Assembly: GCA_024639025.1 (NCBI GenBank)
Contig: JAHEJF010000033.1
Location: 1 to 10,392, forward strand
DNA from: Ahrensia sp.
GTDB lineage: Bacteria > Pseudomonadota > Alphaproteobacteria > Rhizobiales > Rhizobiaceae
DNA: 10,392 bases
Reading direction: 5' to 3'
In this document: positions 1 through 7,501 of the stretch, in pieces
How positions within the stretch are numbered: the first letter of the stretch is position 1
Layout of the letters: each line of letters begins with the position of its first letter
The notes under the pieces: model-generated
Database searches by the model: none
Seen by the model: the letters and a program-made list of their open reading frames with translations, nothing else
What the model was told of the DNA's origin: nothing
Translations under genes and position numbers: made by a program

Positions 1-802
1 GAGACGCACCGCCGGAGGTCAGAATGAGATCGAAGTCCTTGGAAGCAGCATCGAGCTTTTCGGTCAGTATCCGCTCCGTGTCAGGCAAAATGCCGAGATC
101 GACGAGTTCCAACATGGTGTGTGCCAGCAAGGCCTTGAGCATGGGCCGGTTGGCGTCATAGATCTGGCCTGGCTCTATAGGCGAACCCGGTTCGATGATT
201 TCATCACCGGTCGACAAGAGAGCAACACGCAATTTCTGCCTGACACTGATCTGGGCAATGCCGATTGAGGCCAGCGCGGCAATTCGAGCCGGCGTGAGAT
301 AATCACCGGGCTCAATCATCACATCACCAGACTTGAGGTCTTCGCCTGCCAGTCGGCAATTGGCCCCTTTTTTCAACCCGCTTGGTATTGATACAATGCC
401 GTTTTCGCCGACCACGCAATCTTCCTGCATGGCGACAGTTTCGGCGTTGGTGGGCATTGAAGCGCCGGTGAAAATACGCGCGCATTCGCCCGCTTTGAGC
501 GCAACGTCATGGAGCTGCCCAGCGGCTATGAGCGCGCCAGTTTCCAATTTACCCTTGGTCTCAACATAATCAGCGTGGGAAAATGCATAGCCGTCGACCG
601 CGGCATTGTCGGTCAACGGTACATTGCGCGGCGCGGTGATCGTTTCGCTGCAAATCCGCGCAGCAGCCTTCTCCAAAGTCACCGTTTCATCTTCAACAAT
701 CAGCGAAACTTTTTGGGCAATTGTTTCGAGGACTTCGGCATGTTTCAACCTGTCCTTGTCATGCAAAAAGCAATCATCCAATAATTTGCGCGGATTGTTC
801 AT
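1..802 (-). CDS. moeA: Molybdopterin molybdenumtransferase MoeA (3' end beyond the left edge)
   Basis: MoeA inserts molybdate into adenylylated molybdopterin, the step that makes active molybdenum cofactor in the cytoplasm. I translated the minus strand from the ATG at 802; the frame stays open to base 1, giving 267 codons of a protein that is usually about 400 residues. Family landmarks appear in order: VPLTDNAAVDGYAF (the conserved domain-III entry motif), ARIFTGASMPTNAETVAMQE, VALLSTGDEIIEPGS, GQIYDANRPML, and DLILTSGGAS at the very edge, which matches the GG(V/A)S substrate-binding loop. The start is fixed by a GGGGAG ribosome site and by a one-base TGATG overlap with the stop of mobB, so the two are translationally coupled. 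It is the last visible gene of the fdhD-mobA-mobB-moeA unit. The C-terminal domain is not visible. Identification is firm. Confidence 0.96.
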   Translation of the reverse strand, partial: MNNPRKLLDDCFLHDKDRLKHAEVLETIAQKVSLIVEDETVTLEKAAARICSETITAPRNVPLTDNAAVDGYAFSHADYVETKGKLETGALIAAGQLHDVALKAGECARIFTGASMPTNAETVAMQEDCVVGENGIVSIPSGLKKGANCRLAGEDLKSGDVMIEPGDYLTPARIAALASIGIAQISVRQKLRVALLSTGDEIIEPGSPIEPGQIYDANRPMLKALLAHTMLELVDLGILPDTERILTEKLDAASKDFDLILTSGGAS

Positions 803-1317
803 CAAACTCCCCGGAGCGAGAATGTTTCGACAATAAACCGGGTAATCGCATCAATGTCATTGCGATCAAACCGTGGGAGGCCGGTCGTATCGATGTTCAG
901 ATCCGGCTCAGCTGCAATTGCGACAACGTTTTTGATATTTGACAACAATTCCAATTGTTCCTGATTGCCGACCAAGAGAAGTTTCGGGTGATCTTCAGAC
1001 TTGTACCCTTCAACGAGTACCAAATCACTAGCTGCCATTTGAGCGGCTAGTTCATTCAAGGTCGGCTCCTCTTCGTTCTCGCCAATTTCGTGCATGATGG
1101 CCCAGCGACGTGCACTGGCGATAACAACCTCATAGGCGCCCGCGCTTCTGTGCTGGTCGGTGTCTGTGCCGGGTTGGTCAAGATCGAACTCATGGTGGGC
1201 GTGCTTGACTGAAGAGATTCGTAATCCCTGGTCAGACAATGCAGCAATCAGTTTAGCTGTCAGGGTCGTTTTGCCCGAGTTCTTGAACCCGGAAATACCA
1301 AACAAAGGGGGGCTCAT
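802..1317 (-). CDS. mobB: Molybdopterin-guanine dinucleotide biosynthesis adaptor MobB
   Basis: MobB is a small P-loop GTP-binding protein that assists MobA in making the guanine dinucleotide form of the cofactor; it is helpful but not essential in Escherichia coli. The 171-residue product starts with a beta strand and a Walker A motif, GFKNSGKTT (residues 10-18). It then carries the family signatures HAHHEFDLDQPGTDTDQHR, the ASARRWAIMHE segment and a DLVLVEGYK Walker-B-like strand. The length is normal for the family. The ATG at 1317 has a GGAGG site a few bases upstream and overlaps the mobA stop as ATGA. The stop shares one base with the moeA start. Coupled translation with both neighbours fits joint use in cofactor maturation. 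Confidence 0.95.
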   Translation of the reverse strand: MSPPLFGISGFKNSGKTTLTAKLIAALSDQGLRISSVKHAHHEFDLDQPGTDTDQHRSAGAYEVVIASARRWAIMHEIGENEEEPTLNELAAQMAASDLVLVEGYKSEDHPKLLLVGNQEQLELLSNIKNVVAIAAEPDLNIDTTGLPRFDRNDIDAITRFIVETFSLRGV

Positions 1318-1955
1318 ACGGCCTCCGCTTCCAAGATGCTTTCGGCGAGCGAGAGGTCTTCAGGTGTGTTGATGTTAAAGAACGGATCAATCTGACCGGT
1401 TTGGTCGAAATCGACAAAGTCGTGAGTGTGCGTGCGAACCCAAGCCATCACCTTGTTAGATTCTCCTTTACTCAGCCATTGGTGCAAGTCATCGGTCAGT
1501 CGTGTGGGCCAGAAACCAAATACGGGTTGTGGGAAGCCTTGCGAGCGAGCAATGACAATGCGATCGCCAGATTCTGATGAGGCGGCAAGCCGCGCAACAA
1601 GATCAGTAGGAAAAAAGGGCGTATCTCCGGCCACACTGGCTAAGTAAGGATAGTCATGCTTCCTCGCCCACAGCATGGATTGCAACAAGCCGGCCAGCGG
1701 TCCGGCACCCAAGTCCTGGACATCTTGAACCACTTGATATGGCTGGTGGCCAATGCGGTTGCCGATCGCTGCGAATTGCTGCTGATCCCTGTTGGCATTG
1801 ATGATCAGTTGATTGACCTGCGGTGCAAATCTACCCGCAATATGTTCCGTCAATGATTTGTCCCCCAGCAGCTTAAGCGCCTTGTTTTGCTTATTCATGC
1901 GCGTTGCCTGTCCACCAGCAATGATGGTGCCCATGATCTGATCTGTACTAATCAT
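1314..1955 (-). CDS. mobA: Molybdenum cofactor guanylyltransferase MobA
   Basis: MobA transfers GMP from GTP to molybdenum cofactor to give the MGD form used by DMSO-reductase-family enzymes such as formate dehydrogenases. The nucleotide-binding loop IIAGGQATRMNKQNKAL lies at residues 11-27 with the start chosen here. It differs from the common LAGG-x-S-x-RMG-x-DKAL form by having RMNKQNK. The metal-binding GDTPFFP segment (usually CDTPFF) and the closing FNINTPEDL are also present. Three starts are possible: GTG 2018, ATG 1955 and ATG 1934. I chose 1955 because AAAGG lies eight bases upstream, the resulting 213 residues suit the family, and the overlap with the end of fdhD is only eight bases. 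The 2018 start would add a lysine-rich extension buried in fdhD. The gene ends in an ATGA overlap with mobB. Confidence 0.93.
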   Translation of the reverse strand: MISTDQIMGTIIAGGQATRMNKQNKALKLLGDKSLTEHIAGRFAPQVNQLIINANRDQQQFAAIGNRIGHQPYQVVQDVQDLGAGPLAGLLQSMLWARKHDYPYLASVAGDTPFFPTDLVARLAASSESGDRIVIARSQGFPQPVFGFWPTRLTDDLHQWLSKGESNKVMAWVRTHTHDFVDFDQTGQIDPFFNINTPEDLSLAESILEAEAV

Positions 1956-2835
1956 CGCGGCTGCCTTTGCGTGCAAATCTTGGATCTTCTTCCGTTTCGA
2001 TTTCTTGTTCGAGATCACGAATAATGCGATTGTGTCCCGACAGTGCGGTAAACCGCTTTCCTCTTGCCCGTCCGATCAAGGTCAATCCAGCCTGGCGTGC
2101 CAGTTCGACACCCCATGCTGTAAATCCAGAACGTGAAACGAGAATTGGAATATTCATCATCACGGTCTTGATCACCATCTCCGAAGTCAAACGACCCGTC
2201 GTGTAAAAGGTCTTGTCCTCTCCGCTCACTCCGTTCAAATGCATCCAACCGGCAATCTTGTCGACAGCATTGTGGCGGCCGACATCTTCCATATAGACCA
2301 GTGCCTGATCACCACGACACAGTACACAACCGTGAATGGCGCCCGCGGACAGGTAAAGGCTTGGTGTGGTATTGATGGTCTTTGTCAGCCGGTACAGATC
2401 GGATGCCCTTATTCTGACGTCCAGATTGAGCTTTATGTCGTCGAAGCCATCCATCATATCGCCAAATACAGTTCCCTGGGCGCAGCCGGATGTCCGCGTT
2501 TTCTTTTTCAATACCGTTTCGTAGTTGGTCTGGCGTTCGGTGCGCACGATCACGACCTCGAGGTCATCATCATAGTCGATTGCGGTGATTATATCGTCAG
2601 GTTTGAGCATACGCTGGTTCAGCAAGTAACCGACCGCGAGCAGATCGGGGTAGTCACCGATCGTCATCATTGTGACAATTTCCTGCTTGTTTAAGAACAA
2701 AGTCAGCGGTTTTTCTGTGACGACATTGACGCTTGTCGCCACGCCGTTTTCATCGAAGCCGGAAACAGGCTTGGACAGATCTTCCGCACTGGGATCAGGT
2801 GCAATAATGTAATCTGGGTTTGAACGTGTCTTCAT
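1948..2835 (-). CDS. fdhD: Formate dehydrogenase accessory sulfurtransferase FdhD
   Basis: FdhD moves sulfur from a cysteine desulfurase to the molybdenum cofactor of formate dehydrogenase, without which the enzyme is inactive. The 295-residue product shows the family pattern: EKPLTLFLNKQEIVTMMTIG near residues 41-60, the DLLAVGYL segment, YMEDVGRHNAVDK (181-193), FYTTGRLTSEMV (210-221) and SRSGFTAWGVELA. The catalytic loop reads TSGCAQGT with one cysteine (C118); the Escherichia coli protein has two in CxxC spacing there. A separate CVLC pair sits at C170 and C173. The frame is open further upstream to 2955, but that stretch lies within the exporter gene, so I prefer ATG 2835, whose ribosome site is weak. 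A TTG at 2889, close to an AAGGAG, is an alternative start. The gene overlaps mobA by eight bases. Confidence 0.93.
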   Translation of the reverse strand: MKTRSNPDYIIAPDPSAEDLSKPVSGFDENGVATSVNVVTEKPLTLFLNKQEIVTMMTIGDYPDLLAVGYLLNQRMLKPDDIITAIDYDDDLEVVIVRTERQTNYETVLKKKTRTSGCAQGTVFGDMMDGFDDIKLNLDVRIRASDLYRLTKTINTTPSLYLSAGAIHGCVLCRGDQALVYMEDVGRHNAVDKIAGWMHLNGVSGEDKTFYTTGRLTSEMVIKTVMMNIPILVSRSGFTAWGVELARQAGLTLIGRARGKRFTALSGHNRIIRDLEQEIETEEDPRFARKGSRDD

Positions 2836-2885
2836 ACTGGTTGTATGCCTGATAATGGCATGATGACTCAATGATAAAGTATCGT

Positions 2886-4079
2886 TCAAGTTCTCCTTGC
2901 TGCGGCCAGCGTTACAAAAAAAGCGGATATTGCAAAACCTGACAGCAATAGGCACAGAGCTACTGGTGATCCCGATTCACCCACCGCCATGGCGCCGAAC
3001 ACAGAGGCTATCGCGCCACCCCCAATCTGCAGCGCGCCAAGCAACCCAGACGCCGCGCCAGCCGCTTCGGGCTTCAAGGAGATCGTGGCTGCCGTGACGC
3101 CGGGGAGAGTGAGTCCGTTGCCCACGCCAACGAGCGAAAGTGGCACGAACATCATCCAGGGCGCTGAGTGCGGGGAAACAGTAAACAACAGGAGTGAGCT
3201 TGTAGGGCCAAGCAGCGTGACCAAGGCACCGGCGGTCATCATGGTCCTGATGCCCAATTGCTCGGAAAACCTTCCCGAGATGCCGTTGCCAAAGGCATAA
3301 CCCACGGCACACAATGAGAAATATAGACCATACTGAAGCGGTGTTTGCTCAAAGAACACGCTTGATACCGCTGGGCCTCCACCCAAAAAGCCAAAAAAGA
3401 CTGCAGAAGCCAGTGCCGCAGAAGCTGTGTAGAGCCAGAAGAGCGGCATGCGCAGCACATCGCGGTAGGCTCTCAATTGAGAGGCTGCACTCTGTCCGAC
3501 AAAGGAGTTGGTTTCCGGCAGCGAAGTCCACGTCGCTGTAACAGCAACGAAGCCGAATGCTGCTAACATGGCAAATGACCAACGCCATCCTGCAATTCCG
3601 TCGATATAGCCACCAATAGCCGGCCCGATCATCGGTGCAACGGCCATGCCCATCACAACATAGCCAATCATGCTCGCAGACTTTTCGCGCGGGTAGACAT
3701 CGCGAACAATTGCCCTGGACAGCACCATGCCTGCCGAACTGGCGGTTTGAATGACGCGACCAGCCAGGAATACAGCTGCGTTGTTTGAAAAGATGCACAT
3801 TGCAGAGCCGACAAGGAATATGAGGAACGCGCCGAGGAGTATGGGCTTGCGACCAAACTTGTCTGATATCGGGCCCGCGATCAGAGAAACCACTGCGGTC
3901 ATCATCAGGTACAATGACAAACCCAATTGGATCGTCGCATAGGAGGCGTCCAAGTCTTTGGAGATGGACGGCATGGACGGAACAAACAGGTTAATTGCCA
4001 GCGGACTGAGTGCGGCAAGTATGACCAATATCCAAAGCGCCGGTTTGGCTTTGGACGTGGCCGGAGAGATTTCTGTCAT
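2886..4079 (-). CDS. Bcr/CflA-type multidrug efflux MFS transporter
   Basis: This is an inner-membrane major facilitator protein of the DHA1 drug:proton antiporter group, Bcr/CflA branch. The 397-residue product has about twelve hydrophobic segments. Its first helix ends in LSPLAINLFVPSMPSIS (residues 24-40), the position of the Bcr-type signature. Loop 2-3 carries motif A as GPISDKFGRK (69-78), and helix 5 has a motif-C-like GMAVAPMIGPAIGGYIDG run. Those features support antiport; the substrate cannot be read from sequence. The ATG at 4079 is preceded by AAGG with eight-base spacing, which is better than the TTG at 4097. It lies 50 bases upstream of fdhD on the same strand and may share its transcript, an odd partner for cofactor genes. 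A role in exporting a cofactor-linked compound would be speculation. Confidence 0.9.
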   Translation of the reverse strand: MTEISPATSKAKPALWILVILAALSPLAINLFVPSMPSISKDLDASYATIQLGLSLYLMMTAVVSLIAGPISDKFGRKPILLGAFLIFLVGSAMCIFSNNAAVFLAGRVIQTASSAGMVLSRAIVRDVYPREKSASMIGYVVMGMAVAPMIGPAIGGYIDGIAGWRWSFAMLAAFGFVAVTATWTSLPETNSFVGQSAASQLRAYRDVLRMPLFWLYTASAALASAVFFGFLGGGPAVSSVFFEQTPLQYGLYFSLCAVGYAFGNGISGRFSEQLGIRTMMTAGALVTLLGPTSSLLLFTVSPHSAPWMMFVPLSLVGVGNGLTLPGVTAATISLKPEAAGAASGLLGALQIGGGAIASVFGAMAVGESGSPVALCLLLSGFAISAFFVTLAAARRT

Positions 4080-4239
4080 CAAACGTGCCTTGTTCAAAGC
4101 ACCTACATAGTTGGATTGGGCCTGATCGCAACAACTTTAATCGCGGCCTGCGCAGAATCACCGCATTGGTCTTAAACAGATTGAAGTGGGCGCTGGTGCG
4201 CAACTTCGTGCTCGGCTTCGATGTCACCGCATATTTCAA

Positions 4240-4268
4240 TACCCGCCAATCATTGAGAGTGGCGGGTA
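4240..4268. other. Perfect 9-bp inverted repeat upstream of the exporter gene
   Basis: TACCCGCCA at 4240-4248 is matched exactly by TGGCGGGTA at 4260-4268 with an 11-base loop. It lies between the stop of the small ORF (4313) and the start of the exporter (4079) in an otherwise gene-free stretch of 233 bases, in which I see no clear coding sequence. On the minus strand the hairpin is followed by TTGAAATATG, not by a run of T. It is therefore a poor factor-independent terminator and could equally be a leader hairpin or a protein-binding dyad. Confidence 0.4.
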
Positions 4269-4312
4269 CCGGGGCATCCAAGGGAATTTGCGAAAACGAA
4301 ATGGGTTCGCTT

Positions 4313-4468
4313 TTAAAACTCTAATCTGTGGTCATTCCTGGTACGGCTGCCGAAAATGGCACGGAATGCATCACGAATTGCGGCAGAGCGTTCGTTCTTG
4401 GCACGGTTGCGGATGTCTTCATATGGCATGGCGTTAAAGTCGCTGAATTTCAAATACTTGTCTTGCAT
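4313..4468 (-). CDS. Small acidic/basic helical protein, unrecognised (51 aa)
   Basis: I do not recognise this gene with certainty. The product starts MQDKYLKFSDFNAMPYEDI, continues with a charged amphipathic helix (RNRAKNERSAAIRDAF), and ends in a short FRAIFGSRTR tail. It has no signal peptide and no cysteine. The layout recalls short alphaproteobacterial hypothetical proteins with a helical ER-A-x-AxRxxF stretch, but that is an impression only. Support for a real gene: an AAGGA site eight bases before ATG 4468, a good sigma-70-type promoter upstream (4527-4555), and a natural stop. ATG 4474 (only two bases after the AAGGA) and ATG 4495 are alternative starts. It is divergent from the LysR gene and may be its target, or may be the first cistron before the exporter. 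Confidence 0.55.
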   Translation of the reverse strand: MQDKYLKFSDFNAMPYEDIRNRAKNERSAAIRDAFRAIFGSRTRNDHRLEF

Positions 4469-4526
4469 CTTCATGTTCCTTTGCAATTTCGCCATCAGGT
4501 TTCTTTATTGGCGTTTTCTGATTGTG

Positions 4527-4555
4527 AACATAGTGCTTGCAATTTGTGCTGACAA
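4527..4555 (-). promoter_or_regulatory. Predicted sigma-70 promoter of the small ORF
   Basis: Read on the minus strand, TTGTCA (4555-4550) and TATGTT (4532-4527) are separated by exactly 17 bases. They match the consensus hexamers at five of six and four of six positions. Transcription would begin near 4520, leaving a leader of roughly 50 bases before the ATG at 4468. No other promoter of similar quality was seen on either strand between the small ORF and the LysR gene. The match is visual only. Confidence 0.45.
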
Positions 4556-4556
4556 A
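4543..4556. promoter_or_regulatory. Candidate LysR-type operator (T-N11-A dyad)
   Basis: TTTGT-GCTG-ACAAA is a perfect five-base dyad with a four-base centre, and its T4543 and A4555 stand in the T-N11-A spacing typical of LysR-family binding sites. It overlaps the -35 hexamer of the small-ORF promoter and lies 40 bases upstream of the LysR start codon, a usual place for an autoregulatory site. A nine-base direct repeat, TTGCAATTT, occurs beside it at 4537-4545 and again at 4481-4489. Short dyads arise by chance, so this is tentative. Confidence 0.35.
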
Positions 4557-4595
4557 CGCGAAATATGCGAAGTTCAGTTAAGGAAAATTGATCCG

Positions 4596-5516
4596 ATGAA
4601 TGTTCGACTACCGCCCCTGAATGCGCTTAGGGCCTTTGCTTTTGCGGCCCGGCACATGAGTTTTCAAAAAGCTGCAGAGGAATTGAGTGTAACTCCCTCG
4701 GCACTCTCGTTTCAGATCAGGCAGCTTGAGGAATATCTGCAGATCAAGCTGTTTGAACGATTGAACCGCAAGGTCGTGCTGACCGAAGCGGGGGCGCGCT
4801 TTGCACCTTACGTTCAGGATGGATTTGAGCGGCTGCAGCTGGCGATGCAGCAATTGGCACCTCAGCGTCAGAACAATGTTTTGACCGTTTCGACCGGACC
4901 GGCCTTTGCGGCCAAATGGCTGTCACCCAGGATCCACCGTTTCCTTGAAAAGCATCCGGAAATAGAGTTTCGCATTTCTGCCAATCTGAAATTGTCTGAT
5001 TTTGAGCGCGACGGCGTTGATGCCGCCATTCGTTTCGGCGGTGGCAAATATGCCGGCTTGCACGTGGAGGCGTTAGCCGATGAAGCGACCACGCCCTTGG
5101 TGAGTCCTGCATTGCTCGACAGATATGGTGGGAAATTGAGCTTGGATGATCTTGCTGGGCTCACGCTGCTACATGATGATTCGGCGGCGTTCTTGCCAAA
5201 GGCCGTCACCTGGAAGACTTGGCTGCAAAAGGCTGGCGCCACGCAGATAGATCCAAATCGGGGAGCGCGCTTCAATCACGCGGATCATGCGTTGGAAGCG
5301 GCCATCGACGGGGCAGGCATTGTCTTGGGTCGCCTGACGCTTGCTGCGCGCGACGTGCGAGCGGGGCGGCTTGTTCGACCATTCGATCTTACGCTGAAAA
5401 CCCAAGCCGGGTTTTTCTTTTGCTGCCCGCCTCAGTTGCTGGAGACAGAAAAAGTCCAGGCGTTCCGGAATTTTGTATTCGAGGAAATCAAGGCTGACCG
5501 CGCTTTGATCACGTAG
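4596..5516 (+). CDS. LysR-family transcriptional regulator, GcvA-like
   Basis: This is a DNA-binding regulator of 306 residues. The N-terminus NVRLPPLNALRAFAFAARHM and the winged helix-turn-helix SFQKAAEELSVTPSALSFQI (about residues 22-41), followed by QLEEYLQIKLFERL, are typical of the GcvA subgroup. The rest is a two-lobed periplasmic-binding-like effector domain with VSTGPAFAAKWLSPRIHRFLE and DAAIRFGGG. The start at ATG 4596 is supported by AAGGA eleven bases upstream. The frame is open a further 80 codons upstream, but that part lies opposite the small ORF and does not resemble LysR sequence. The effector is unknown. Likely targets are itself and the divergent small ORF; the exporter and the EamA gene are possible but unproven. 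Its last eight bases overlap the end of the EamA gene. Confidence 0.93.
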   Translation: MNVRLPPLNALRAFAFAARHMSFQKAAEELSVTPSALSFQIRQLEEYLQIKLFERLNRKVVLTEAGARFAPYVQDGFERLQLAMQQLAPQRQNNVLTVSTGPAFAAKWLSPRIHRFLEKHPEIEFRISANLKLSDFERDGVDAAIRFGGGKYAGLHVEALADEATTPLVSPALLDRYGGKLSLDDLAGLTLLHDDSAAFLPKAVTWKTWLQKAGATQIDPNRGARFNHADHALEAAIDGAGIVLGRLTLAARDVRAGRLVRPFDLTLKTQAGFFFCCPPQLLETEKVQAFRNFVFEEIKADRALIT

Positions 5517-6492
5517 CCCCGCCGTTTTTGCCAGACATTGAACGCCGGGCGACCACGCGCTCTCGGTAGATGGCATATATCCCGGTCGAGATGAGAATAA
5601 GTGAGCCGACAAGCATGTATGTGTCAGGTCGCTCACCAAACACCCAATATCCAATCATGAGTGCAAAGATCAATCGTGAGTATCGAAACGGAGCAATGGC
5701 GGAGGACTCGCCGATGGGGGCTGCTGTTGTGATGGCGAAATAAGCGACGATTCCGATCAGCGACGCGGTCAACAGCAACCCCAATGTGGCATAGGACATC
5801 GCATTCCAGTCTTGCGGTCCGTAAAGCATTGCAAGCCCCAGCAAGGCCACGGCAAAGAATGCCTGGGCAGAAATCCAGGTGGTTGGAACATGCCGGGGCA
5901 CTTTTCGAGTCAAGATATCGCGACCGCCGAGACCAAGAACGCCCATCAAGGCAAACAGGCTGTTTGAGTCAAAGCCATCAGAGCCGGGTTGGATAATCAG
6001 CAAGACACCCGCAAAGCCGACGCAAACAGCTGTCCAGCGACGCCAGCCAACAGCTTCTTTGAGTAACAAGGCAGCACCCATTGTGACGACCAAGGGTACC
6101 GCCTGCAAAATGGCGGATGCATTGGAGAGCGGTATCAAAGCCAACGCCATCACAAAGCCGAATGTTCCAAACACTTCGCTTGCGGTGCGGGCCAGCAGCA
6201 ATTTGTCGGTTATGATTGCGCGGGTCAGGCGTTCGCCACGCCACCGCGCCATCCAAACAAAGAACAAGCCCCCAGTGAAGCCAAGAATAAACAGGATCTG
6301 GGCAACGCTGGCTTGTCTTGCAGCGATCTTGATCAGCATGTCTTCAAATGCGAAGCCGAGCATCGACAAAACCATGAGCCCAATCGCATGCAGGTTCTGC
6401 TGCGGTGTCGATTGAAACTGTTCGTGCCTTGTTTTGTTGGCGGTTGGGGAAAGGGTGCCGGTTATGCCGCTTGGTGCACCCTTCTTAGCCAC
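5509..6492 (-). CDS. EamA/DMT-family transporter
   Basis: This is an inner-membrane protein of the drug/metabolite transporter superfamily, about 327 residues with roughly ten hydrophobic helices arranged as two EamA repeats. The first repeat includes [19 protein letters not shown] and [21 protein letters not shown]. The second ends with [20 protein letters not shown] and [17 protein letters not shown], the standard family ending before a basic cytoplasmic tail. The substrate cannot be inferred. The best start is a GTG at 6492 that overlaps the moaA stop by eight bases; no ATG occurs before the first helix, so coupled translation from moaA is likely, although the ribosome site is poor. The roughly 35-residue polar N-terminus is long for the family, leaving the start unsure. 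It converges on the LysR gene. Confidence 0.88.
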   Translation of the reverse strand: MAKKGAPSGITGTLSPTANKTRHEQFQSTPQQNLHAIGLMVLSMLGFAFEDMLIKIAARQASVAQILFILGFTGGLFFVWMARWRGERLTRAIITDKLLLARTASEVFGTFGFVMALALIPLSNASAILQAVPLVVTMGAALLLKEAVGWRRWTAVCVGFAGVLLIIQPGSDGFDSNSLFALMGVLGLGGRDILTRKVPRHVPTTWISAQAFFAVALLGLAMLYGPQDWNAMSYATLGLLLTASLIGIVAYFAITTAAPIGESSAIAPFRYSRLIFALMIGYWVFGERPDTYMLVGSLILISTGIYAIYRERVVARRSMSGKNGGAT

Positions 6493-7501
6493 CCGTTACA
6501 CTCATATGGCGTGCAACGGCTGGCTTTTTTGTTGCACGGTCAATGACAAAATCATGTCCTTTTGGCTTTCGCCCGATTGCTTCATCAATTGCCTGGCTCA
6601 CCAGCTCATTGCTTTCTGACGCACGCAGCGGGTTCCTGAGATCAGCGGCATCGTCTTTGCCAAGACACATATAAAGCGTGCCGGTACAGGTGAGCCGCAC
6701 ACGATTACAGCTCTCGCAAAAATTATGGGTCATTGGCGTAATCAAGCCTAGCCTGCCGCCAGTTTCAGCGACTTCGACATAGCGCGCCGGACCACCCGTC
6801 TTGTAATCAATGTCCTTTAAAGTGAATTGCTTTTCGAGATCAGCCCTCAACTGGCTCAGCGGCAAATACTGATCCGTCCGATCTTCTTCAATTTCACCCA
6901 AAGGCATGGTTTCAATCAGGGTGAGGTCCATGCCATCGCCGTGTGCCCAACGCATGATATCGACAATCTCGGTGTCGTTTACGCCCTTCAGCGCAACCGC
7001 ATTGATCTTGACGTGGATCCCTGCTTGACGGGCTGCTTCAATGCCGGCCAGTACCTTGTCCAGCGAGCCCCAGCGCGTGATTTCCTTGAACTTTTCTGCA
7101 TTGAGCGTGTCCAGGGAGACGTTAACCCGCCTGACCCCTAAATCGGCCAACTGACCGCTATATTTCGATAGTTGCGATCCGTTGGTTGTCAGGGTCAGTT
7201 CTTCAAGTTGCCCCGTTTTCAAATGACGGGATAGCTGCTCGATCAAATGCATGATATTTTTACGAACAAGTGGTTCACCGCCGGTCAATCGCAGTCGTTT
7301 GACGCCTTTTTCAATGAAAGTTGTGCACAGCCGGTCGAGTTCTTCGAGTGTCAGAAGTTCTTTCTTGGGTAGAAACGTCATGTGCTCAGACATGCAGTAA
7401 ACACATCTGAAATCGCATCGGTCTGTAACCGAAACGCGCAGATAATCGACCATTCGTCCGAATGGATCGATCATTTGGCCGGATTTTGTTGTTGTCGTCA
7501 T
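6485..7501 (-). CDS. moaA: GTP 3',8-cyclase MoaA
   Basis: MoaA is the radical-SAM enzyme that rearranges GTP to 3',8-cyclo-GTP, the first step of molybdopterin synthesis, acting with MoaC. All diagnostic parts are present in 338 residues. The SAM cluster CDFRCVYC lies at C29, C33 and C36, and the GGEPL SAM-binding motif follows. The second [4Fe-4S] cluster has C262, C265 and C279 in [18 protein letters not shown], with the standard CxxC-x13-C spacing. The C-terminal double glycine needed for catalysis is kept (MSVTGG). ATG 7501 has TAGGA ten bases upstream. The promoter must lie in the 95 bases shared with the DUF971 gene; a TTGACC is visible at 7558-7553 on the minus strand without a good -10. 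It leads into the EamA gene. No moaB, moaC, moaD or moaE lies nearby. Confidence 0.97.
   Translation of the reverse strand: MTTTTKSGQMIDPFGRMVDYLRVSVTDRCDFRCVYCMSEHMTFLPKKELLTLEELDRLCTTFIEKGVKRLRLTGGEPLVRKNIMHLIEQLSRHLKTGQLEELTLTTNGSQLSKYSGQLADLGVRRVNVSLDTLNAEKFKEITRWGSLDKVLAGIEAARQAGIHVKINAVALKGVNDTEIVDIMRWAHGDGMDLTLIETMPLGEIEEDRTDQYLPLSQLRADLEKQFTLKDIDYKTGGPARYVEVAETGGRLGLITPMTHNFCESCNRVRLTCTGTLYMCLGKDDAADLRNPLRASESNELVSQAIDEAIGRKPKGHDFVIDRATKKPAVARHMSVTGG

Noticed and set aside
1956..2018. GTG start giving MobA a 21-residue lysine-rich N-terminal extension
   Set aside because: It would lie inside fdhD; ATG 1955 has AAAGG at good spacing and gives the usual length.
2239..2694. 151-codon open frame on the plus strand opposite fdhD
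   Set aside because: Complementary-strand shadow of a well-supported gene with no recognisable domain.
2836..2955. 40-residue upstream extension of FdhD
   Set aside because: Most of it overlaps the end of the exporter gene in another frame and has no family similarity; retained only as an alternative TTG start.
3991..4281. Minus-strand 96-codon frame covering the exporter leader, considered as a small gene or remnant
   Set aside because: It runs into the exporter in another frame, has no recognisable family and no clear ribosome site.
4356..4595. An 80-codon open extension upstream of the LysR helix-turn-helix
   Set aside because: It does not resemble LysR sequence, lies antisense to the small ORF and across the divergent promoter, and ATG 4596 has a ribosome site and the normal family N-terminus.
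5879..6415. 178-codon open frame on the plus strand opposite the EamA gene
   Set aside because: Shadow frame rich in basic and proline residues typical of antisense reading of a membrane protein gene.
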